64,000 nucleotides of DNA from Streptomyces harbinensis (GTDB lineage Bacteria; Actinomycetota; Actinomycetes; Streptomycetales; Streptomycetaceae): positions 62,001 through 126,000 of the forward strand of contig NZ_FPAB01000001.1 in assembly GCF_900116145.1 (NCBI RefSeq), read 5' to 3'. Both the position numbers and the translations under genes were made by a program. Position 1 is the stretch's first letter, and each line of letters opens with the position of its first letter. Under the pieces are notes generated by a model, which saw only the letters and a list, made by a program, of their open reading frames with translations, was not told the DNA's origin and did not search any database. This document shows, piece by piece, positions 9,068 to 16,676 of this stretch.

Positions 9068-10189
9068 TCAGTCGGGTCGGGCGGGGGCGCGCAGTTCGAC
9101 CGCGTAGCCGCCTTCCGGTGTGGGTCCGGCGGTGAAGGTGCCGTGCAGCAGTTCGGCACGTTCGCGCAGGCCGATCAGGCCCTGGCGGGAGCTGGGCAGG
9201 GCGACGGCCGGGCGGGCGGGTGCTGTGTTGGCGATGGTGACGCCGTAGTGGCGGGCGTCGTGCCACAGGCGCACCTCGGCGCGGGCTCCGGGGGCGTGCT
9301 TGCGCACGTTGGTGAGGGCTTCCTGGATCGTGCGGTAGACGGTGCGTTGGGCGGTTGTGCTGATGTCGGCCGGGAGTTCGCCGGTCAGGGTCGTCTCGAT
9401 GCCGCTGTTGGCGATCAGTTGCCGGAGATCGGCGAGGGTGGGCTGGGGGGCGAGTTCGGTTTCCTTGCCGCCCGAGGCGCGGAGCAGGGTGACCATGTGG
9501 CGCAGTTCGTCGAGGGTGTTCACGCTCAGGGAGCGGATGGTGCGGGCGGCCTCGCGGGCGTCGGGATCTCTGGAGGCGACCTGCAGCGCTCCGGCCTGTA
9601 CGGCGATGAGGCTGACCTGGTGGGAGACGACGTCGTGCATCTCGCGGGCCAGCTGGGCCCGCTCCCGGGCGAGCACGGTCTGGGCATGCAGGGCGCGTTC
9701 GTGTTCCCGGGCCTCTTCGGCCTCGCGGAGCCGGCGCGCCACATCGTGCCTGGCCTGCACGAGTTGGCCGAACAGGACCGGGGCGATCGCTGTGGCGAGT
9801 GTGTACACGAACTGGATGAGCGTCCAGGTCCGGTCATCGGTGAACGTGTCGGCCGGCGGCCAGAAGAGGGTGCCCGCCGCCGCTTGCAGCAGGGCGCAGC
9901 CGGCCAGCAGACGGCGGTCGCGGGTGGACGCGGCCAGGGTGTACAGGGCGGCGATCGGCGCGACCGCCACGTCCATGAAGACGGTCATGGGCAGCGTCAG
10001 CAGGAAGACGGTCAGCGGAAAGCGCCTGCGCAGGAACAGCCCCGCGCTGCCGATGGCGACGCAGGCCCACACGAGGGGTACCCCCTCGCCGAAGAGGTTG
10101 ATCCAGGCGTCGAGCACGGCGAGCACGACGAGGCCCGAGTCGACGGCCCGGGGCGGCACCCGCCTCCACAGGGTCCGGCCCGTGCTCAT
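9068..10189 (-). CDS. NarL/LuxR-type two-component sensor histidine kinase
   Basis: Membrane sensor kinase of 373 residues. The N-terminal half has four or five hydrophobic segments (for example LVVLAVLDAWINLF and TVFLLTLPMTVFMDV), followed by a coiled linker rich in RLREAEEAREHERALHA. The HisKA_3 dimerisation motif is AREMHDVVSHQVSLIA with the phospho-acceptor His. The ATPase N-box is RTIQEALTNVRKHAPG and the G-box is GLIGLRERAELLHG. The start overlaps the stop of the response regulator by four bases (ATGA), so the two are cotranscribed. Since that regulator is damaged, the kinase may signal to another partner or be in decay. Confidence 0.9.
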   Translation of the reverse strand: MSTGRTLWRRVPPRAVDSGLVVLAVLDAWINLFGEGVPLVWACVAIGSAGLFLRRRFPLTVFLLTLPMTVFMDVAVAPIAALYTLAASTRDRRLLAGCALLQAAAGTLFWPPADTFTDDRTWTLIQFVYTLATAIAPVLFGQLVQARHDVARRLREAEEAREHERALHAQTVLARERAQLAREMHDVVSHQVSLIAVQAGALQVASRDPDAREAARTIRSLSVNTLDELRHMVTLLRASGGKETELAPQPTLADLRQLIANSGIETTLTGELPADISTTAQRTVYRTIQEALTNVRKHAPGARAEVRLWHDARHYGVTIANTAPARPAVALPSSRQGLIGLRERAELLHGTFTAGPTPEGGYAVELRAPARPD

Positions 10190-10779
10190 CGCCCGTTGTC
10201 CCGTGGCGCGTCGCCGCCGTTCCCGCTGAGCAGTCCGGCCCGCTCGGCGAGCAGGGCCGCCTGGACACGGCTGGACACCCGCAGCTTGGTCAGGATCGAG
10301 CTGACGTGGTCCTTGACGGTGCCCGCGCTCAGATGGATGCGGGTGCCGATGTCGGCGTTGGACAGTCCCTTCGCGATCAGGACGAGGACCTCGCGTTCCC
10401 GGTCGCTGAGCAGGGCCACGCGCGCCACGTCCGCGTCCTGCGGTGCTCCTGCCCCCGGATGGCCGCGCAGCAGGGCACGTGAGGCTTTCGGGGACATCAC
10501 CACCCCGCCCGCGGCCAGGGTGTGTACCAGCTGGACGAGCTGTTCGGGCTCGGTGTCCTTCAGCAGGAAGCCGGCGGCCCCCGAGCGCAGCGCGGTCAGG
10601 ACGTACTCATCGGTGTCGAACGTGGTGAGCATGGCCACGTGCGGTGGCTCGGGCAAGGCCTGAATCTGCCACAGGAGGGTGAGGCCGTCCACGTCCGGCA
10701 TGCGGATGTCCAGGAGCACGACGTCCGGCGTCTCGCGGCGGATCACGTCAGCCGCCTGCGCCCCTTCCGCGGTGGCCAC
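10186..10779 (-). pseudogene. LuxR-family response regulator lacking the start of its receiver domain
   Basis: The remaining 197 codons begin in the middle of a receiver domain. The phospho-acceptor region VVLLDIRMPDVDG, the conserved Thr (MLTTFD) and Lys (FLLKDTEP) are intact. The C-terminal helix-turn-helix SDREREVLVLIAKGLSNADIGTRIHLS is intact as well. The first beta-strand and the acidic pair that bind magnesium, about 40 residues in the family, are absent. The open frame continues upstream as SAFRRVRVVATAEG, but the sequence before that does not resemble a receiver, and no other frame on this strand up to 11000 supplies it. I infer a deletion or rearrangement at about 10785. A shortened DNA-binding protein might still be made from the GTG at 10779. 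Confidence 0.7.
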
Positions 10780-10999
10780 GACCCGTACGCGGCGGAAGGC
10801 ACTCCGGCTCCCGTACGGAGATCGTTTGCTGCCGAGCGTACGTCCGCGACGGCGCGCGACGGCGCGATCGCGGAGGGACGCCCGCCACCCGGCAGGCCCG
10901 TTCCAGCCGCTCGGGGGGAGCGCTCCGGCCCGTCGACGGGGTGGTCACCGAAGGCTGCCGGATGGTCCGCCTCCCCGGCCCGCCAGGAGGTTGGTCCCC

Positions 11000-12241
11000 A
11001 TGACCTCTACGCAGCCGCCGTACCGGACAGCAGTGCCTGTGGAGCACTCCCCTCCGCGGCCCCCGACCGCGCCCGAGACCGCTCCGACCGGTGTGTCGCC
11101 GGGGCGTCTGGTGGGATTGGACGTGGCCCGCGCACTGGCGGTCTTCGGCATGTACATCGTCCACATCGGGCCCGCTCTGTCGGCCACGGACGGTGTCGGC
11201 AGCTGGGTGCGGTACCTGGCCGACGGCCACTCCTCGGTCCTGTTCGCCACCCTCGCCGGGTTCTCGCTGATGCTGATCGCGGGCCGCAGGGAGCCGAGGA
11301 CCGGCCTGGCCGGCCGGCAGGCGAAGGCGCGGATCGCGATCCGCGCCGTGGTCCTGCTGGTGCTGGGCACCGTCCTGGCGATGGAGTACGGGGGCGTGAT
11401 CATCCTCGCCTTCTACGGCGTCTACTTCCTCCTCGCCCTGCCCCTGGTGCGGCTGAGCGCCGGGACGCTCGCGGTGATCGCGGGCGGGCTGGCCCTTGTC
11501 GCACCGCAGCTGGCGTTCGTCCTGCAGTCGGTGCTGAGCGAGTCCGTCCAGCAGACCGTCAACGCCTACGACCCGCTCAAGGCGCTCAGCGATGTGGGGG
11601 TGCTGGATCTGCTGCTCACCGGCTTCTACCCGGCGATCACCTGGATGCCGATCGTGGTCGCCGGTATGGCGCTGGCCCGCCTGGACCTGACCGCCACCGC
11701 CGTCCAGTGGCGCCTGGCCGTGCTCGGCGCCGCTCTCACCGTGGCCGCGTACGGCATGTCCCTGCTGCTGGCGGGCAAGGACGCTCTGCGGAGCATGGCG
11801 GAGGACGGGAAGTCGTCCGTCGGCTCCGCGCCGGAGTCTTTCGGCAGCGGATCCTTCGAGGGCCACGGGGCGGCCTCGGATCTGCTCTCCGCCGGGCCGC
11901 ACAGCGGCACCACGTTCGACATCATCGGCAGCGTGGGCGTCGCGATCCTCGTGATCGTGTGCGCGACGGTGCTGATGGACCGTCTGCCGCTCCTGCGCCG
12001 CCTGGCGAAGCCGGTCATCGCCGTGGGCACCATGTCTCTGACGGCCTACGTCGGCCACTTCGTCGCGCAGTCCGTGATGGGCGTGGCGGCGGGCGAAAGC
12101 AGCCAGGAGTCGTGGGTGCCTGTGCTGATGTTCATTCTGGGGGCGACCGTGTTCGCCGCGGTCTGGTCCCGGTTCTTCCGCCGCGGACCGCTGGAGTCAC
12201 TGCTCAACGCCGCCACCGGGCCCGCGAAGTACGTCCGGTGA
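11000..12241 (+). CDS. multi-pass membrane protein, DUF418/acyltransferase-like
   Basis: Integral membrane protein of 413 residues with about ten hydrophobic segments. The opening GLDVARALAVFGMYIVH is typical of the heparan-alpha-glucosaminide N-acetyltransferase/DUF418 superfamily, which may modify cell-surface molecules with acyl groups. Further matches are FATLAGFSLMLIAGR and, near the end, AVGTMSLTAYVGHFVAQ. The ATG at 11000 has CAGGAGG ending nine bases upstream. The gene is divergent from the truncated response regulator and may mark the edge of the rearrangement that removed the regulator's N-terminus. The donor and acceptor substrates are unknown. Confidence 0.82.
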   Translation: MTSTQPPYRTAVPVEHSPPRPPTAPETAPTGVSPGRLVGLDVARALAVFGMYIVHIGPALSATDGVGSWVRYLADGHSSVLFATLAGFSLMLIAGRREPRTGLAGRQAKARIAIRAVVLLVLGTVLAMEYGGVIILAFYGVYFLLALPLVRLSAGTLAVIAGGLALVAPQLAFVLQSVLSESVQQTVNAYDPLKALSDVGVLDLLLTGFYPAITWMPIVVAGMALARLDLTATAVQWRLAVLGAALTVAAYGMSLLLAGKDALRSMAEDGKSSVGSAPESFGSGSFEGHGAASDLLSAGPHSGTTFDIIGSVGVAILVIVCATVLMDRLPLLRRLAKPVIAVGTMSLTAYVGHFVAQSVMGVAAGESSQESWVPVLMFILGATVFAAVWSRFFRRGPLESLLNAATGPAKYVR

Positions 12242-12455
12242 GACCGGGCCGGGGCGGCCCCGGGGGACGCAGCCGGGAAAGCGCGGATTGTAGGGTCAAC
12301 TGCCCATGCGGTAAAGAGAATTACGCGCTCATCATTCGGTCGGGTGAAGCTCTCCATCGGGTGTCCGGCCGGACGAGTACGGTCGCTCCGACGCGCCGCC
12401 GGATGATCACCAGCGGCGCTCCCCACCCCCACCGGGAAAGAGAGCCGGAGCAGCC

Positions 12456-12671
12456 ATGGCAATGAAGCAGGGCACGACCCGCACCTGGACGAAGTCCTCC
12501 TATTCCGGCGGCAACGGCGCCTGTATCGAGGTGAGGTCGGACGCACCCGCTCTGTTCAGCGTCCGGGACTCCAAGGTGCCCACCGGGCCGCGGCTCGGGT
12601 TCGGCGCCGGGACGTGGACCGCGTTCGTCGGCGCGATCGGCCGGGCCCACTTCCCGCCGCCCTCCCGCTGA
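12456..12671 (+). CDS. DUF397 domain protein (71 aa)
   Basis: The signature W-T-K-S-S-Y-S-G-G-N-G-A-C-I-E-V followed by VRDSKVP is diagnostic of DUF397. These small cytosolic proteins are usually encoded directly next to a DUF5753 regulator and are thought to be its partner or antitoxin-like modulator. Here no regulator is adjacent; the nearest DUF5753 gene is 3.5 kb upstream, beyond the two-component locus. The C-terminal end (AFVGAIGRAHFPPPSR) is longer than the usual ending and may be a drifted tail. The ATG at 12456 is followed in frame by a second ATG at 12462. Confidence 0.85.
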   Translation: MAMKQGTTRTWTKSSYSGGNGACIEVRSDAPALFSVRDSKVPTGPRLGFGAGTWTAFVGAIGRAHFPPPSR

Positions 12672-12731
12672 CCACCCCGCCCCCGCCTCCCGCCTCCCGC
12701 ACCCGCACAGCGCCGCGCCCGCACCCCTCGC

Positions 12732-12783
12732 GTACGGGCGCCCTCCCGCTCCCACCCCCACCACGCCGGGAGGGCGTCCGTAC
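12732..12783. terminator. 17-bp hairpin between convergent genes
   Basis: The arms at 12732-12748 and 12767-12783 pair with a single G-T wobble around an 18-base loop. The hairpin lies between the DUF397 gene on the plus strand and the ADP-ribosylglycohydrolase gene on the minus strand, so it can serve both. Confidence 0.6.
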
Positions 12784-12790
12784 TCCCGGC

Positions 12791-13909
12791 TCAGCCGCGC
12801 GGATAGCGCTCCAGCCAGGCCGCCGACGACTCACCGGGGCCGTGCAGCGCCGGCCCCTGCGTCATCTCCAGCGCGAAGTCGTCCGCCAGTTCGGCGATCG
12901 ACGCCCGCCCCTCCAGCTCCACCAGCCAGCCCGGCGGTAGCGCCGTCTCACCGTGCAGCGCGCCCAGCAGATTGCCGCACACCGACCCCGTCGAGTCCGA
13001 GTCGCCGCCGTGGTTGACCGCCAGCAGCAGCCCGTGCTCCATGTCCTCGGCCACCAGCGCGCAGTAGACGCCGATCGCCAGCGCCTCCTCGGCCACCCAG
13101 CCCTCCCCGAGCGCCGCCACCCGCTCCGGGGACGGCATCCCCTGCCGCACCGCGCCCAGCGCCCGCTGCAGCGCGTCGGTGGTCTCCTCGTGGTCCGGCC
13201 AGCTGCTCAGCTGCGCCAGCGCCTTCTGCACCGCCGCGTCCAGGCCGTCCCCGCGCACCAGCGCGTGGACGATCGCCGCGAACGCGCCCGCCGCCAGCCG
13301 GCCCGTCGGATGGCCGTGCGTCTGCGCCGCGCACTCCACCCCCAGCTGGAACACCAACTGCGGCTCCCAGCCCACCAGCAGCCCGAACGGCGCCGAGCGC
13401 ATCACCGTGCCGCAGCCCTTCGAATCCGGGTTCTTGGGCTTCTCCACGGTGCCCATCACCTCGTCCGCCAGACCGCTCAGACAAGCGTTGCCCGGCGCCC
13501 GGCGCGCGTACAGCCACTCCTGGCGCGCCAGCCAGCCGTCCCCGGCCCGCCGCTCGTCCGGGCCCCACTCGTGCTGCGTGCGGTACCAGCGGCGGTACGC
13601 GGCGTGTACGTCGGTGGGCGGATGCCAGGCGCCGGTGTCCCGCCGCACATGGGCGCGGATCAGCCCGTCCACCGTGAACAGCGTCATCTGCGTGTCGTCG
13701 GTGACCGCCCCGCGCCGCCCGTACGCCGGGACGTAGTCCCGTACCCCGTGCGGGCCGTGCGTCGCGCGGATCGCCTCCAGCGCGTCGAACTCCACGCCCG
13801 CGCCCAGCGCGTCACCGATCGCCCCGCCGAGCAGACAGCCGCGCACGCGGGAGCGGAACTCCTGCTGCTCCGCGCGCCCCCATATGGCGCCGGCGACCGG
13901 CGCCGTCAC
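12791..13909 (-). CDS. ADP-ribosylglycohydrolase family protein
   Basis: Predicted hydrolase of 372 residues that removes ADP-ribose from a protein or small molecule. The metal-binding motifs of the DraG family are in order: [19 protein letters not shown] near the N-terminus, [12 protein letters not shown] (about residue 70) and, late in the chain, [20 protein letters not shown]. All acidic metal ligands are present, so it should be active. Its ATG overlaps the stop codon of fbiC by four bases, which implies translational coupling with F420 synthesis. Whether the hydrolase works on an F420-related or ADP-ribosylated substrate cannot be told. Confidence 0.9.
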   Translation of the reverse strand: MTAPVAGAIWGRAEQQEFRSRVRGCLLGGAIGDALGAGVEFDALEAIRATHGPHGVRDYVPAYGRRGAVTDDTQMTLFTVDGLIRAHVRRDTGAWHPPTDVHAAYRRWYRTQHEWGPDERRAGDGWLARQEWLYARRAPGNACLSGLADEVMGTVEKPKNPDSKGCGTVMRSAPFGLLVGWEPQLVFQLGVECAAQTHGHPTGRLAAGAFAAIVHALVRGDGLDAAVQKALAQLSSWPDHEETTDALQRALGAVRQGMPSPERVAALGEGWVAEEALAIGVYCALVAEDMEHGLLLAVNHGGDSDSTGSVCGNLLGALHGETALPPGWLVELEGRASIAELADDFALEMTQGPALHGPGESSAAWLERYPRG

Positions 13910-16518
13910 CGGCCACCACCGGTGCCCGTGCCCACCACCGGCAGCAGCGCGGGCAGCTTCCCGTCGCCCGCCTCGGCCGCCGCCGCGCGCTCCGCGCCCA
14001 CCGGACCGTACAGCGTGGTCCGCGGGCGCGACGGCCGCCCGGCCGCCTCCGCGATCGCCCGCAGATCCGTCACCGAGCGGTACGAGCCGTACGACGACCC
14101 GGCCATACGGGAGATGGTCTCCTCCATCAGTGTGCCTCCCAGGTCATTGGCGCCGGATCGCAGCATCTCGGCGGCGCCCTCGGCCCCCAGTTTCACCCAG
14201 GAGGTCTGGATATTGGTGACGTAAGGGTGAAGGAGCAGCCGGGCCATCGCCGTGACCGCGCGGTTGTCGCGGGCGGTCGGCCCCGGCCGGGCGATGCCCG
14301 CCAGATAGACCGGGGCGTTGGTGTGGATGAACGGCAGCGTCACGAACTCGGTGAAGCCCGCCACCCCCTTCTCCCGGTTGGCGCGCTGGATACCGGCGAG
14401 CGTCCTGAAGTGGCCCAGCCAGTGCCGTGGGCTGTCCACATGGCCGTACATCATGGTGGACGACGAGCGCAGCCCCACCTCGTGCGCGGTGCTGATCACC
14501 TCCACCCAGGTGGCGGCCGGCAGCTTGCCCTTGGTGAGGATCCAGCGCACCTCGTCGTCCAGGATCTCCGCCGCCGTGCCCGGGATCGAGTCCAGGCCCG
14601 CCTCCTTGGCCGCGATCAGCCACTCCCGGATCGACAGGCCGGTGCGGGACGCCCCGTTGATGACCTCCATCGGCGAGAACGCGTGCACATGGATCCCCGG
14701 CACCCGCCGCTTCACCGCGCGCACGATGTCGAAGTAGGCGTCACCGGGCAGATCGGGATGGATGCCGCCCTGCATGCACACCTCCACCGCGCCCACCTCC
14801 CACGCCTGGGCGGCGCGTTCGGCGACCTGATCCAGGGAGAGGGTGTACGCGTCGGCGTCGGTGCGGCGCTGCGCGAAGGCGCAGAACCGGCAGCCGGTGT
14901 AGCAGACGTTGGTGAAGTTGATGTTCCGGGTGACGATGTACGTCACCTCGTCCCCGACCACCTCGCGCCGCAGCTCGTCGGCGGTGCGGCACAGCGCGTC
15001 CAGCGCCGGGCCCTCGGCGTGCAGCAGCGCCAGCGCCTGCGCGTCGGTCAGCCGGGTGGGATCGGCGGCGGCCACCGACAGAGCGTCCCGTACGTCCGCG
15101 TCGATCCTCTCCGGCACCATGCCGGGCGCCGCGGCCTCGCGCAGCGCGGACCAGTCCCCGTACACCTCGTCGAAGTCGGTACGGCGGTCCCCGGTCCGGC
15201 CCGCCGTGTCGATCTCCCGGTGCAGCGCGGTGCGGCCGGAGGCGGTCAGCGGCTCGTCCGGCTCCTGCCAGGGCAGTCCGGCGGGCAGCGCGTCCGGCCG
15301 GGCCAGGCCGGTGTCCGGATCGGCGAGCGCGCGCACGTGCGGCAGCACCCGGGGGTCCAGCCACGGCTCGCCGCGCCGGATGAACTCCGGGTAGACGGTG
15401 AGCCGTTCGCGCAGCGCGAAGCCGGCCGCCGCGGTGCGGGCGGCCAGCGCGTCGATCACCGGCCAGGGGCGTTCGGGGTTGACGTGGTCGGGGGTGAGCG
15501 GCGAGACGCCGCCCCAGTCGTCGATACCGGCCCGGATCAGCAGCGCGTACTGCTCGTCCACCAGGTTCGGCGGCGCCTGGATGCGGGCGGCGGGCCCCAG
15601 CAGCAGCCGGGCGGTGGCGATGGTGGCGGCCAGCTCCGCCACCTCCGCGTCCGGGGTGCCGCGCATCGCCGTGTCCGGCTTGGCGCGGAAGTTCTGCACG
15701 ATGACTTCCTGGATACCGCCGTAGGCGCGGGAGATACGGCGCAGCGCGAACAGCGCGTCGGCGCGCTCCGCGTACGTCTCCCCGATGCCGATGAGCAGCC
15801 CGGTGGTGAACGGGACGTTGGAGCGGCCCGCGTCCTCCAGGACGCGCAGCCGGACGGCCGGCTCCTTGTCGGGCGAGCCGTGGTGCGGGCCGCCGGGCTC
15901 GGACCACAGCCGGGTCGCGGTGGTCTCCAGCATCATGCCCATGGACGGCGCGACCGGCTTCAGCCGCTGGAAGTCGGTCCAGGTCAGCACGCCCGGGTTC
16001 AGGTGCGGCAGCAGCCCGGTCTCCTCCAGCACCCGGATCGCCATGGCGCGCACATACGCGAGGGTGTCGTCGTACCCCTCGGCCGCCAGCCACTCCCGGG
16101 CCTCCGGCCAGCGGTCCTCGGGCCGGTCCCCCAGCGTGAACAGCGCCTCCTTGCAGCCCAGGGCGGCGCCCCTGCGCGCGATGTCCAGCACCTCGTCCGG
16201 GGACAGGAACATGCCGTGACCGTCACGGCGCAGCTTGCCGGGCACGGTGACGAAGGTGCAGTAGTGGCAGCGGTCCCGGCACAGCCGGGTGAGCGGGATG
16301 AAGACCTTCTTGGAGTAGGTGATGACCCCGGGGCGGCCGGCCGCCTCCAGACCGGCGTCCCGCACCCGTCCTGCGGCGGTCGCGAGCCGTTCCAGATCGG
16401 CGCCGCGAGCCTGGAGCAGCACCTCGGCCTCGGCGGCGTCCAGAGCCACCCCGTCCCCGGCCCGGCGCAGCGCGCGCCGCATCGCGTTGGCTGTTGGTCC
16501 CTGCGCGCTTTTCGTCAT
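13906..16518 (-). CDS. fbiC: bifunctional FO synthase CofGH
   Basis: Two fused radical-SAM enzymes (870 residues) that make FO, the deazaflavin chromophore of coenzyme F420, from a tyrosine-derived and a ribityl-uracil precursor. The N-terminal CofG half carries [10 protein letters not shown] and the C-terminal CofH half carries [10 protein letters not shown], each a CxxxCxxC cluster site. The length agrees with actinobacterial FbiC. Other landmarks are [14 protein letters not shown] in the first half and [15 protein letters not shown] in the second. The ATG at 16518 is used. The gene is followed with overlap by the ADP-ribosylglycohydrolase gene and faces afsR divergently across 158 bp. Confidence 0.95.
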   Translation of the reverse strand: MTKSAQGPTANAMRRALRRAGDGVALDAAEAEVLLQARGADLERLATAAGRVRDAGLEAAGRPGVITYSKKVFIPLTRLCRDRCHYCTFVTVPGKLRRDGHGMFLSPDEVLDIARRGAALGCKEALFTLGDRPEDRWPEAREWLAAEGYDDTLAYVRAMAIRVLEETGLLPHLNPGVLTWTDFQRLKPVAPSMGMMLETTATRLWSEPGGPHHGSPDKEPAVRLRVLEDAGRSNVPFTTGLLIGIGETYAERADALFALRRISRAYGGIQEVIVQNFRAKPDTAMRGTPDAEVAELAATIATARLLLGPAARIQAPPNLVDEQYALLIRAGIDDWGGVSPLTPDHVNPERPWPVIDALAARTAAAGFALRERLTVYPEFIRRGEPWLDPRVLPHVRALADPDTGLARPDALPAGLPWQEPDEPLTASGRTALHREIDTAGRTGDRRTDFDEVYGDWSALREAAAPGMVPERIDADVRDALSVAAADPTRLTDAQALALLHAEGPALDALCRTADELRREVVGDEVTYIVTRNINFTNVCYTGCRFCAFAQRRTDADAYTLSLDQVAERAAQAWEVGAVEVCMQGGIHPDLPGDAYFDIVRAVKRRVPGIHVHAFSPMEVINGASRTGLSIREWLIAAKEAGLDSIPGTAAEILDDEVRWILTKGKLPAATWVEVISTAHEVGLRSSSTMMYGHVDSPRHWLGHFRTLAGIQRANREKGVAGFTEFVTLPFIHTNAPVYLAGIARPGPTARDNRAVTAMARLLLHPYVTNIQTSWVKLGAEGAAEMLRSGANDLGGTLMEETISRMAGSSYGSYRSVTDLRAIAEAAGRPSRPRTTLYGPVGAERAAAAEAGDGKLPALLPVVGTGTGGGR

Positions 16519-16676
16519 TCTTCGAGCATACGAGCGGCACCCGGCCGAATCGGCGGGAAACTCCCGTGCTCCGCAGGGGATGTCTAACCCACTCCTTATC
16601 GGGGAGAGTTCAGACCGATAGACTCCAACGTTCGCCCGAGCAGCGGTTCACGAGCGGTTGAGAAGCAGAGGACACC

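Noticed and set aside
10522..12465. 647-codon plus-strand frame across the regulator and acyltransferase-like gene
   Set aside because: It crosses a gene boundary and overlaps a clear membrane protein in another frame.
13984..16587. Long plus-strand frames opposite fbiC
   Set aside because: They are shadows of a confidently identified radical-SAM enzyme.
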